Source: JANQPX01 sp965204405
GTDB lineage: Bacteria > Pseudomonadota > Alphaproteobacteria > Geminicoccales > Geminicoccaceae
DNA: 64,000 nt
Assembly (NCBI GenBank): GCA_965204405.1
Contig: CBDBEN010000005.1
Coordinates: forward strand, 372,001 to 436,000
Direction of reading: 5' to 3'
A program made the position numbers and the translations under genes. This document shows, one piece after another, positions 8,521-16,816 of the stretch. Each line of letters opens with the position of its first letter. The stretch's first letter is position 1. The notes below the pieces were generated by a model. The model had not been told where the DNA came from. It ran no database searches and saw only the letters and a program-made list of their open reading frames with translations.

Positions 8521-9642
8521 TCATGATCCCATGGTCACGATGCTTTTTCGAAAGCGAATCGCGGTAATGGCGAAGAACAGCACGCCGATTCCGGCGACCA
8601 CGAGGAAATCCGGCCAGACGATGTCGAGGCCGGCGCCGCGGTACAGGATCGCCTGAGCGAAACTTACGAAATGGGTGGACGGGACCAGCTGCATGAAGCT
8701 GCTGAGCGCTTCAGGCTGGCTCTCGAGGGGTGACTCGCCGCCCGAGAGCAGGTTCATCGGCAGCACCACCAGCATGAACAAAAGGCCGAACTGCGGCATG
8801 GAGCGGGCGATGGTGCCGAGGAAGATGCCGAGTGCCGTCGCGAAGAAGAGATAGAGGAGGGCACCTGCGAGAAAGAGTGTGATCGAACCGGCAATCGGTA
8901 CGCCAAGAAGGATGCGCACCACAATTGTCAAAGAGAAGGCGACGGCAATCAGGATCACCAGGCCATTAGCCCAGGCCTTGGCCATCATGATCTCGAAGGC
9001 GGACAGCGGCATCACCAGAAGATGCTCGACGGTGCCGTGCTCGCGTTCTCTGATCAGCGCGGCCCCGGTCAGGATGATCGAGAGGACGGTGACGTTGTTG
9101 ATGATCTCCATGACGCTGGTGAACCACGAACTGGTGAGGTTGGGGTTGAACGCGAAACGCGTCACCAGACCGACGGGAAGGTCGACACCGCGCACTTCGG
9201 CGAAATCGGTGATCTCCATGGCCAGGATATTATTGATGTACCCCTCGCCGATGCCGGCCTGCATCATTGCGGTCGCATCGATGTCCACCTGGATTTCCGG
9301 CTGACGACCGGCGAGCAGATCGGCCTCGAAGCTTGGCGGAATGACGACCACGAAGGTGTAGCGGCCCGTGTCCATGCCGCGGTCGATCTGATCGAAGGAG
9401 ATCGGAACCGGCTCGCTGAAATGCGGCGGCAGGAAGGCATCCTGGATCCGGGCGGAGAGTTGTGAGCGATCCTCGTCGATGATGGCGATGGAGGCATTGT
9501 TCAGATCGTGGGAGATGCCGCTCGCTGCACTGTAGATCGAGAAGGTGAAAGACCAGATGATCAATGCCATCAGCACCTTATCGTAGCGCAGGCTGAACAG
9601 CTCTTTGACGCCGAGGCGATAGATGTTGGCAAGGCGCTGCAC
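8521..9642 (-). CDS. ABC-2 type permease (YhhJ-like)
   Basis: The 373-residue protein has the ABC-2 exporter layout. One N-terminal membrane helix (about 20-40) is followed by a large periplasmic loop (about 45-170). A C-terminal cluster of five or six membrane helices follows, with the EREHGTVEHLLVMP motif that typically contacts the ATPase. It starts two bases after the RbbA gene ends, and the two form the YhiI-RbbA-YhhJ set known from enterobacteria. It presumably forms the channel together with the permease half fused to RbbA. The substrate is unknown. Confidence 0.92.
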   Translation of the reverse strand: MQRLANIYRLGVKELFSLRYDKVLMALIIWSFTFSIYSAASGISHDLNNASIAIIDEDRSQLSARIQDAFLPPHFSEPVPISFDQIDRGMDTGRYTFVVVIPPSFEADLLAGRQPEIQVDIDATAMMQAGIGEGYINNILAMEITDFAEVRGVDLPVGLVTRFAFNPNLTSSWFTSVMEIINNVTVLSIILTGAALIREREHGTVEHLLVMPLSAFEIMMAKAWANGLVILIAVAFSLTIVVRILLGVPIAGSITLFLAGALLYLFFATALGIFLGTIARSMPQFGLLFMLVVLPMNLLSGGESPLESQPEALSSFMQLVPSTHFVSFAQAILYRGAGLDIVWPDFLVVAGIGVLFFAITAIRFRKSIVTMGS

Positions 9643-9644
9643 GG

Positions 9645-12389
9645 TCAGCGCTCCTGATCACGAAGGAGGAGGACAGCGAGGGTGGTGAGTACCGGAAAAA
9701 AGATCGCGAGGGCGAAGAAGTCGTTCCGCAGCTCTATAAAACCCAAGGCCTTGGTAAAGGTCCCGACGCTGATGCTGAGGAAGTAGCTCATGGGAAAGGC
9801 CTGGCCGATGACGTAGGCACCGCCCTCGAGGGACGATACCGGCTGCATCATGCCGGAGAATTGGGTTGCTGGCAGGATCGTGGCGATCGCGGTGCCGAAT
9901 AGGGCGGCGATCTGGGTCTTTGTAAAGGACGACATCACCAGCCCGACGCCGGTCGTGGCTGTTACGTAGAGAATGGCGCCGAGGCAAAGCGCGAAAAAAC
10001 TGCCACGCACCGGCACGCCGAAGATCATGATGGCCATGGCGGTAAGAACGAGAAAATTGATGACACCGACCAGGACATAGGGCAACTGCTTGCCGAGCAG
10101 GAACTCGGTGCGGGTCACCGGGGTGACGTAGAGATTGGTGATCGAGCCCAGCTCCTTTTCACGCACTACACCGAGCGCCATCAGGATCGCTGGAATCAGC
10201 ACCAAAAGCAGAGCGATCACCGACGGCACCATGGCGAAGATGCTCTGAAAATCCTGGTTGTAGCGATAGCGCGGCTTGATGTCGGCAGCCAACAGAGCCG
10301 GTGCCGAACCGTAGGTGGTGAGCGCAAGATTGGTCAGATAATTCAGATGCAGGCCCTGAAGATAGCCGTTCACGGTCTCGGCGCGAAAGGGCATCGCGCC
10401 ATCAATCCTGGCTCCAATTTCCGGCGCCTCGCCGCGCAGAACGGCCTTGCCGAAGCCTGGCGGGATCTCGATGGCCACCACGATCTCGCCGCTTTGCAGA
10501 CGCTGATCCATCTCCAAATGGCTTTGCAGCGGCGACTGTTCGATGAAATAGCGGGAACCCGCAAGCCCTTCGAGATAGCGTTGGCTTTCCTGGCTCTGAT
10601 CCTGATCGAGGGCGGCGAAGGTCAGCTTTTCGACGTCGAAGGTGATGCCATAACCGAACACCAGCATCAGGATAGCGGTGCCGAGCAGTGCGAAGGTCAG
10701 GCGGATTGGATCCCGCAAGAGCTCCATCGACTCGCGCAGGCTGTAGGCGGACAGGCGGCGAATGCTGAAGCTGCCGCCGGCAGAAGCGGCGGTTGTTGGC
10801 AAAGGTGACATCACCTCGTGCTCCGTCGGCCTCGTTGCATCCACCGACGGTTCGCCGGTCGCTTCTTCCAAATAGGAAATAAACGTCTCTTCGAGGCTGG
10901 GTGCGGCCACGGCTTCGATCAATGCCGCCGGCGTGTCGCTGGCCAACACTCGGCCTGCATGCATCAGCGAGATGCGATCGCAGCGCTCGGCTTCGTTCAT
11001 GAAATGGGTCGAGATAAAGATGGTGACGCCGCGATTGCGCGAGAGATCGATCAGCAATTCCCAAAAACCGTCGCGGGCGATCGGATCGACGCCGGAGGTG
11101 GGCTCGTCCAGGATCAGCATCTCCGGCTCGTGGATGATCGCGACGGCGAGCGACAGCCGCTGACGCACCCCCATCGGCAAGCCTGACGCTGGCTCGTCGA
11201 GATAGGAGGCGAGGCCGAAGGCGGGGACGAGTTCATCCATGCGTTCCCGGATGCGCTCGGTGCCGAGATGAAACAGACGACCATGCAGCTCGAGGTTTTG
11301 CCGGACAGTGAGCTCACCATAGAGCGAGAAGCTCTGGGACATGTAGCCGACGCGCTTTCGGCTCTCCAGATCCTGGGCGTCCACCGGCTTGCCGAATAAT
11401 GTGGCCATGCCTTCCGATGCGGGCAAAAGGCCGGTCAGCATCTTCATGGTGGTGGTCTTGCCGCAGCCATTGGAGCCTAGAAAACCGAAGATCTCGCCAC
11501 GCTCGATGCGAAAACTGACATGGTCAACCGCGGTGAAGTCACCGAAGCTCCGGGTCAGCCCATCAGCGGTGATTGCCGGCTCACCGTCCCGGCTTTGGCG
11601 CTCAGGTATCGTCAGCTCGTGGTGGCCGCGGCGCTGGTCTTCCGGCAGCAGCGCAATGAACGCAGCCTCCAGCCCGTCAGCACCGGTCACCTCCAACAGC
11701 TGAGCGGGGCTGCCGGTCGCCAGCGCCTTGCCCTGGTTCATCGCCACCAGCCAGTCGAAGCCTTCGGCCTCGTCCATATAAGCTGTCGCGACCAGGATGG
11801 TCATGCCAGGTCGGCCCTCGCGAATGCGCTCGATCAGGCCCCAGAACTGGCGGCGGGAGAGCGGATCAACGCCTGTGGTCGGCTCATCCAGGATCAAAAG
11901 ATCGGGATCGTGGATCAGCGCGCAGCAAAGCCCGAGCTTTTGCTTCATGCCGCCGGAAAGCTTGCCGGCGGGACGGTCGACGAACGGATCGAGGCCGGTG
12001 CTGCGGGTGAGATCTTTTATGCGATGCGCTCTCTCGGCATGGTCCTGGCCGAACAAACGTCCAAAAAAGTCCAGGTTCTCACGAACCGAGAGCGTCATAT
12101 AGAGGTTCTTGCCCAGCCCTTGCGGCATATAGGCGATGCGCGGCGAGATCGCGCGGCGGTGCTGCTTGTCGTTCATCCCGCCATTGAACGCCTCGATACT
12201 GCCGGTCTGGATTTTTCGCGCACCGGCGATCAACCCTAGCAAGGTCGACTTGCCGACCCCATCAGGCCCGATCACCCCCACCATTTTGCCGGCCGGCACA
12301 TCGAGCGTGACGTCGTCGACCGCATTCGTCTCGCCATAAGCATGGCTGAGCGCGCGGATGCGAACCGACAAGGCGGCCGTGCTGCTCAT
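9645..12389 (-). CDS. rbbA: RbbA-like ABC transporter: two ATPase domains fused to a permease
   Basis: The 914-residue protein has two nucleotide-binding domains in tandem, followed by an ABC-2 membrane domain (about 560-910). The first has Walker A GPDGVGKST at about 41-49 and signature LSGGMKQ. The second has Walker A GSNGCGKTT near 305, and its signature is degenerate (SGLPMGVRQ). This ABC-ABC-permease order is that of RbbA/YhiH, reported in E. coli as a ribosome-associated ATPase and annotated as a putative multidrug exporter. The start codon overlaps the hlyD-like stop (ATGA), showing coupling. The companion genes HlyD and YhhJ complete an exporter. Whether this protein binds ribosomes cannot be told from sequence. 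Confidence 0.93.
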   Translation of the reverse strand: MSSTAALSVRIRALSHAYGETNAVDDVTLDVPAGKMVGVIGPDGVGKSTLLGLIAGARKIQTGSIEAFNGGMNDKQHRRAISPRIAYMPQGLGKNLYMTLSVRENLDFFGRLFGQDHAERAHRIKDLTRSTGLDPFVDRPAGKLSGGMKQKLGLCCALIHDPDLLILDEPTTGVDPLSRRQFWGLIERIREGRPGMTILVATAYMDEAEGFDWLVAMNQGKALATGSPAQLLEVTGADGLEAAFIALLPEDQRRGHHELTIPERQSRDGEPAITADGLTRSFGDFTAVDHVSFRIERGEIFGFLGSNGCGKTTTMKMLTGLLPASEGMATLFGKPVDAQDLESRKRVGYMSQSFSLYGELTVRQNLELHGRLFHLGTERIRERMDELVPAFGLASYLDEPASGLPMGVRQRLSLAVAIIHEPEMLILDEPTSGVDPIARDGFWELLIDLSRNRGVTIFISTHFMNEAERCDRISLMHAGRVLASDTPAALIEAVAAPSLEETFISYLEEATGEPSVDATRPTEHEVMSPLPTTAASAGGSFSIRRLSAYSLRESMELLRDPIRLTFALLGTAILMLVFGYGITFDVEKLTFAALDQDQSQESQRYLEGLAGSRYFIEQSPLQSHLEMDQRLQSGEIVVAIEIPPGFGKAVLRGEAPEIGARIDGAMPFRAETVNGYLQGLHLNYLTNLALTTYGSAPALLAADIKPRYRYNQDFQSIFAMVPSVIALLLVLIPAILMALGVVREKELGSITNLYVTPVTRTEFLLGKQLPYVLVGVINFLVLTAMAIMIFGVPVRGSFFALCLGAILYVTATTGVGLVMSSFTKTQIAALFGTAIATILPATQFSGMMQPVSSLEGGAYVIGQAFPMSYFLSISVGTFTKALGFIELRNDFFALAIFFPVLTTLAVLLLRDQER

Positions 12390-13387
12390 CCCTCGGATCG
12401 CGGCGGCAGGTTAACGGCGAATTGCTCCGGCCAGGCGAGATCCGAAGTCAGGCTGACATAGGCTTCACCCGGAAGGCCGGTCTTCACCAGATCGATGTAT
12501 TGCAGCAGCAGGTCGGGATCGATCTTGACCTTGACCCGAAACATCAACTTGTCGCGCTCGCTTCGGGTTTCGACCTCCCTTGGCGTGAATTGAGCGTTGG
12601 CGGCGACGAACGATACCGCCGCCGGGATCACATATTCAGGAGCGGCATCCAGTTGAAGACGGGCTTCGGCGCCATATGCGACGCGACCGGCCTCGGAGGT
12701 CGGCAGGAAGATCGTCATGCTGACGTCGGTGAGATCCAGAAGCGTCACGACGCGAGCACCATTGGCGAGCACCTCGCCGGGCTCGGCCAGGCGATACTGC
12801 ACTCGTCCCAGCCGGGGCGCCCGGATCGTCGCCTCGTCCTGCTGTACTTGGATTTGCAGCGCTGCCGCCTCCGCCGACCGCACCCTGGCCTTGGCGGTGG
12901 CAAACTCGGCCTTGGCGGCACGAACGGTTGCGGCTGATGTGTCCCTCTGGGTCTGGCGCTGCTCCACCGTCTCCTGGGAAGTATGGCCCCTTTGTAACAG
13001 GGTGGACGCGCGAGAAAGCTCCTGCTCGGCAAAGTTGAGCTCGCTCTCCCTCTGGGCGATCAGCGCTTCGGCACCGGCAACCGACTCTTCAGCCTGATGA
13101 ATCTCCGCCAGGGCGCGATCGTAATTCGCATCGAGCTCGGCAGTATCGAGACGCGCCAGAACATCGCCCGCCTCGACTAGGTCGCCCTCGTCAACCAGGA
13201 CTTCGTCGACCCGGCCGCCATATTTGACGGCGACGTGGATCTCCTCCACCTCGAGCCGGCCATTGCCGGCGGCGATACCTTCGGGGAGCCCGTTGCCCCG
13301 TTGCCCTTGCACAAAGGCGTACCCGCCGCCGAGCACGACAGCGGCAAGGACAATAACGGTGAGAAGTCGGTTCTTATTCTTTGCCAT
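12386..13387 (-). CDS. HlyD-family membrane fusion protein (YhiI-like)
   Basis: The 333-residue protein has a single N-terminal membrane anchor (about 7-25). Then come a biotinyl-lipoyl half motif (about 45-75), an alpha-helical hairpin with Ala/Glu/Gln repeats (about 80-190), and a beta-barrel region with the second lipoyl half. This is the normal order of periplasmic adaptors that link an inner-membrane ABC exporter to an outer-membrane channel. It is coupled to rbbA by a 4-base overlap. A 63-bp gap separates it from acetate kinase upstream, the largest gap in this run apart from the promoter, so an internal promoter is possible. No TolC homologue is visible in the window. Confidence 0.92.
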   Translation of the reverse strand: MAKNKNRLLTVIVLAAVVLGGGYAFVQGQRGNGLPEGIAAGNGRLEVEEIHVAVKYGGRVDEVLVDEGDLVEAGDVLARLDTAELDANYDRALAEIHQAEESVAGAEALIAQRESELNFAEQELSRASTLLQRGHTSQETVEQRQTQRDTSAATVRAAKAEFATAKARVRSAEAAALQIQVQQDEATIRAPRLGRVQYRLAEPGEVLANGARVVTLLDLTDVSMTIFLPTSEAGRVAYGAEARLQLDAAPEYVIPAAVSFVAANAQFTPREVETRSERDKLMFRVKVKIDPDLLLQYIDLVKTGLPGEAYVSLTSDLAWPEQFAVNLPPRSEG

Positions 13388-13450
13388 GAGTGTTCTCGAT
13401 CGTCTGAGAGAAGCTATCTCGTGATCTGGAATCTGTTCTTCTGGGCCTGC

Positions 13451-14629
13451 TCAGGTGCGTTGCATGATGAGTCTCTTGGTGTCGCCTGCGACCACGCGCT
13501 CCTCGTTTGTCGGTATGACCAGGGCCGAAACGCGGCTGTCGGCATCGCTGATTCTCTGCTTGCCGGCGTCATTGGCAGCAGGGTCCAGGCGGAGGCCAAG
13601 CCATGCCGCGTCCTCGCAGACCCGTTTGCGGATCGGTGCCGCATGCTCGCCGATGCCGCCGGTGAACACCAACGCATCCAGACCGCCGAGTGCTGCTGTG
13701 AGCGAACCGAGTTCCCGGCCGATCCGATAGACGAAGAGATCGATCGCCTTCTTGGCTTGCGGATCGTCGCTTGCCAGCAGTTCTTCCATGTCGTCACTGA
13801 TGCCGGAAACACCGAGCAGGCCCGATCGGCGGTAGAGGAGATCGGTCACCGCATCCACATCCATGCCCTGCTCCTGCATCAGGTAGAGGACGATGCCCGG
13901 ATCGAGGCTGCCGGAACGTTTGCCCATGGGCAGGCCTTCCAGCGCGGTAAATCCCGTCGTGGCCGCAATGCTTCGCCCGCCCCGCAGCGCCGCCATGCTG
14001 GCCCCATGGCCGAGATGGGCGACGACGACGCGGTTCGTCTCGGCAGGCTTGCCCAGGATATCGGGCAGGGCACTTGCGATATAGGCATAGGAAAGCCCAT
14101 GAAAACCGTAGCGAATAATACCACTTTCGGTCAGCTTGTGCGGCAAGGCGAAGGCCTGAGCGATCTCGGGCTGGGTGCGGTGAAAAGCCGTGTCGAAACA
14201 GGCGACCTGCGGCAGGTCCGGCTGCTGCCGTGCCACCGCCTCGATGGCGGCGAGATTATGGGGCTGATGCAGCGGTGCCAGCGGTGAAAGCTCGTGCAGA
14301 TAGGCCAGCAGTTCGGCATCGATCATAGCTGGGCCGGCGAAGCGCTCGCCACCATGCACCACGCGATGTCCGGCCGCGACAAAGCGAATATGGCCGAGCC
14401 TCGCTTCCTTGCGCTCGATCAGGTGCGCGAGCGCTGCTCCATGATTCGAGGCTTCCGGCAAGGCCCGCTCGGCAAAAAGGTCGCCGTCGGCGTCGACCAC
14501 CTTAAGCTTGGCGTCAGCGCCGATATCCTCGACCTGGCCCCGGTAGAGCCGGTCCAGACTATCGGCCTCGAACAAGGCGAATTTCAGGCTGGAGGAGCCG
14601 GCGTTCAGCACCAGGATCGCGTCAGTCAT
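13451..14629 (-). CDS. ackA: Acetate kinase
   Basis: Acetate kinase interconverts acetyl phosphate plus ADP with acetate plus ATP. The 392-residue length is typical. The N-terminal VLNAGSSSLKFALFE segment, the HRVVHGGERF segment, the central HLGHGAS segment and the TGFTALEGLPMGKRSG segment are all characteristic ASKHA-fold signatures. The ATG overlaps the stop of the phosphotransacetylase gene by four bases (ATGA), so the two enzymes of the acetate pathway are made together. Placement after PHA synthase and FabI, behind an FNR-type site, suggests use for substrate-level ATP formation under low oxygen. Confidence 0.96.
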   Translation of the reverse strand: MTDAILVLNAGSSSLKFALFEADSLDRLYRGQVEDIGADAKLKVVDADGDLFAERALPEASNHGAALAHLIERKEARLGHIRFVAAGHRVVHGGERFAGPAMIDAELLAYLHELSPLAPLHQPHNLAAIEAVARQQPDLPQVACFDTAFHRTQPEIAQAFALPHKLTESGIIRYGFHGLSYAYIASALPDILGKPAETNRVVVAHLGHGASMAALRGGRSIAATTGFTALEGLPMGKRSGSLDPGIVLYLMQEQGMDVDAVTDLLYRRSGLLGVSGISDDMEELLASDDPQAKKAIDLFVYRIGRELGSLTAALGGLDALVFTGGIGEHAAPIRKRVCEDAAWLGLRLDPAANDAGKQRISDADSRVSALVIPTNEERVVAGDTKRLIMQRT

Positions 14630-16023
14630 AGCCTTGCCCTTTCTCGGTGACGCACCAGCAACAAGGCGACGGCGGCCGAAGCCATACGGGTGAGCGTCTT
14701 ATCGGCGCGCGACGTGAGGATGATCGGCACGCGGGCGCCGAGCACGATGCCGGCACCCTGGGCGCCCGCGAGATAATCGAGCTGCTTGGCCATCATGTTG
14801 CCGGCTTCGAGATCCGGCGCCACCAGAATGTCGGCGAGACCGGCAACCGGCGAGGTGATCCCCTTGGTCTTTGCAGCCTCGGGCGAGATCGCGTTGTCGA
14901 AGGCAAGCGGCCCATCGACGATGCCGCCGGTGATCTGCCCGCGGTCCGCCATTTTGCAAAGGGCTGCGGCATCGAGGGTCGAGGGGATCTCGGGCGACAC
15001 CGTCTCGACCGCGGAGAGGATCGCGACCTTGGGCTGCTGGATGCCGATTGCTTGAACGAAGTCGATCGCGTTCTGGACGATGTCGCGTTTGGCGGTGAGG
15101 TCGGGGGCGATGTTGATTGCCGCATCGGTGATGAACAGAGGCCTCGGATAGGCCGGCACGTCCATCGCGAAGACATGGCTCATGCGACGCTCGGTGCGCA
15201 GGCCGGTATTCCTGTCGACCACTGCTTCCATCAGCTCGTCGGTATGCAGCGCGCCCTTCATTAAGGCCTCCGCCTCGCCGGCACGCACCAGCTCGACGGC
15301 TTTCGCAGCGGCCGCGTGGCTATGCTCGGTGGAGACCAGTCGGTAGGCCGAAAGATCGACGCCCGCCTGCTCGGCGGCAGCTCTGATCTTATGTTCCGGC
15401 CCAACCAGCAGCGGCAGGACCAGCCCCTCCTCCGCCGCTTCGATAGCACCTAGGAGCGAGGCGGTATCGGTCGGATGGACGACGGCGGTGGTCACCGGCT
15501 CGAGCTCGCGGGTGAGCGCGATCAGCTGCTGATAGCGAGCGCCCCGCTCAAAGAGATGCACTTCCGGAAGGATGGTGCGCTTTCGCCTGATTTTATTGGT
15601 GGGTGCGATGACCTCAGCCTTGCCGTCGATCACCACCTCGCCCGCTTGATTGAGGCAAGCGCAATCGAGCGTCACCCGGTGCCTGTCCGCCTCCTTCAGA
15701 GCGACGGTTACCTTGACCGTAACGGTATCGCCGATCCCGACCGGGCGCCGAAACCTGAAGGTCTGACCGAGGTAGATGGTGCCCGGCCCCGGCAGCTGCG
15801 TGCCGAGCACGGTCGAGATCAGCGAACCACCCCACATGCCATGGGCGATCACCTCATGGAACATGTCCGATTTTGCGAATTCCTCATCGACATGGGCGGG
15901 ATTGACGTCGCCGGACATCACCGCGAACAGCTCGATGTCCTCCGCCGTCAGCGTGCGTACCAGACTGGCGGAAGCACCGACCTCGAGTTCGTCGAAGGTT
16001 CGGTTTTCGATCATCTCCATCAC
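14626..16023 (-). CDS. Bifunctional MaoC-like hydratase / phosphate acetyl(butyryl)transferase
   Basis: The 465-residue protein joins two domains. An N-terminal MaoC hot-dog domain (about 1-150) carries the hydratase-type segment VNPAHVDEEFAK and the helix after HGMWGGSL. A C-terminal PTA/PTB domain (about 160-460) carries segments such as HPTDTASLLGAIEAA and DGPLAFDNAISPEAA. The second domain converts acyl-CoA plus phosphate to acyl phosphate for acetate kinase. The first probably hydrates enoyl-CoA or channels an (R)-3-hydroxyacyl-CoA. The fusion is known and is annotated as bifunctional enoyl-CoA hydratase/phosphate acetyltransferase. It sits 6 bp after fabI and overlaps ackA. A GTG or the adjacent ATG could be the start. 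Confidence 0.93.
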   Translation of the reverse strand: MMEMIENRTFDELEVGASASLVRTLTAEDIELFAVMSGDVNPAHVDEEFAKSDMFHEVIAHGMWGGSLISTVLGTQLPGPGTIYLGQTFRFRRPVGIGDTVTVKVTVALKEADRHRVTLDCACLNQAGEVVIDGKAEVIAPTNKIRRKRTILPEVHLFERGARYQQLIALTRELEPVTTAVVHPTDTASLLGAIEAAEEGLVLPLLVGPEHKIRAAAEQAGVDLSAYRLVSTEHSHAAAAKAVELVRAGEAEALMKGALHTDELMEAVVDRNTGLRTERRMSHVFAMDVPAYPRPLFITDAAINIAPDLTAKRDIVQNAIDFVQAIGIQQPKVAILSAVETVSPEIPSTLDAAALCKMADRGQITGGIVDGPLAFDNAISPEAAKTKGITSPVAGLADILVAPDLEAGNMMAKQLDYLAGAQGAGIVLGARVPIILTSRADKTLTRMASAAVALLLVRHRERARL

Positions 16024-16029
16024 GGCACC

Positions 16030-16794
16030 TCAGGACATCACGTGATAGCCGGCATCGACATAAGAAATATTGCCGGTGACGTTCTTCGCGGCATCGCTGA
16101 CCAGACCTGCCGCCATGGCGCCGACATCCTCGATGGTCACCAGACGTCGTTGCGGGGCGCGTTCCCTGGCCTCGTCGATCAGCTCATCGAAATATTTGAT
16201 TCCGGAAGCGGCGCGGGTCATCAGCGGACCGGGCGAGAGTGCGTTGACGCGGATGCCATCCGGACCGAGTTCGGCGGCGAGATAGCGCACCGTCGCTTCC
16301 AGTGCTGCCTTGACCGGTCCCATGATGTTGTAGTGATCGACCACCTTTTCAGCACCGTAATAGCTGACCGTCAGCAGACAACCGCCTCCTGTCATCAGGG
16401 GTTCGGCGCGTTTAGCCATGCGGATGAAGGAGTGACAGGAAATATCCATGGAGCGGCCGAAGCCTTCTCGGGTGCAATCGACCACGCGGCCATGCAGATC
16501 CCCGATCGGGGCATAGGCGATCGAGTGCAGCAGAAAATCGAGCCTGCCGAAACGCTTGCGGATCGCCTCGAACAACGCATCAAGCTGCTCGCCATCCTCG
16601 ACGTCGAGCGGCATGAGGATTGGCGCTTCCAGGTCCCTCGCAACAGGCTCGACGTAAGGCCTGGCCTTATCGTTAAGATAGGTGACCGCAAGGTCGGCGC
16701 CGGCCTCGCGAAAGGAGCGGGCGCAGCCGGCGGCGATGCTGTGTTCGTTGGCGATACCGACCACCAGCCCCTTCTTGCCTTCCAATGTGAACAT
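16030..16794 (-). CDS. fabI: Enoyl-[acyl-carrier-protein] reductase (NADH), FabI
   Basis: The protein has 254 residues from ATG at 16794. The frame stays open further upstream, but that part overlaps the PHA synthase gene and has no family resemblance. FabI reduces trans-2-enoyl-ACP in fatty acid synthesis. The divergent SDR nucleotide site (GIANEHSIA) is present, as are the catalytic Tyr at about 155 and Lys at about 162 in HYNIMGPVKAALE, plus the second conserved Tyr near 145. Since it lies between PHA synthase and a MaoC-PTA gene, it is more likely a second, condition-specific copy than the housekeeping one, but the rest of the genome is needed to decide. Confidence 0.95.
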   Translation of the reverse strand: MFTLEGKKGLVVGIANEHSIAAGCARSFREAGADLAVTYLNDKARPYVEPVARDLEAPILMPLDVEDGEQLDALFEAIRKRFGRLDFLLHSIAYAPIGDLHGRVVDCTREGFGRSMDISCHSFIRMAKRAEPLMTGGGCLLTVSYYGAEKVVDHYNIMGPVKAALEATVRYLAAELGPDGIRVNALSPGPLMTRAASGIKYFDELIDEARERAPQRRLVTIEDVGAMAAGLVSDAAKNVTGNISYVDAGYHVMS

Positions 16795-16816
16795 GCTTTT
16801 CGTCCCGAGGCATTCT

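Noticed and set aside
13235..14287. 350-residue open frame on the plus strand inside acetate kinase
   Set aside because: Acetate kinase signatures are clear on the minus strand. The plus frame is compositionally odd and has no family.
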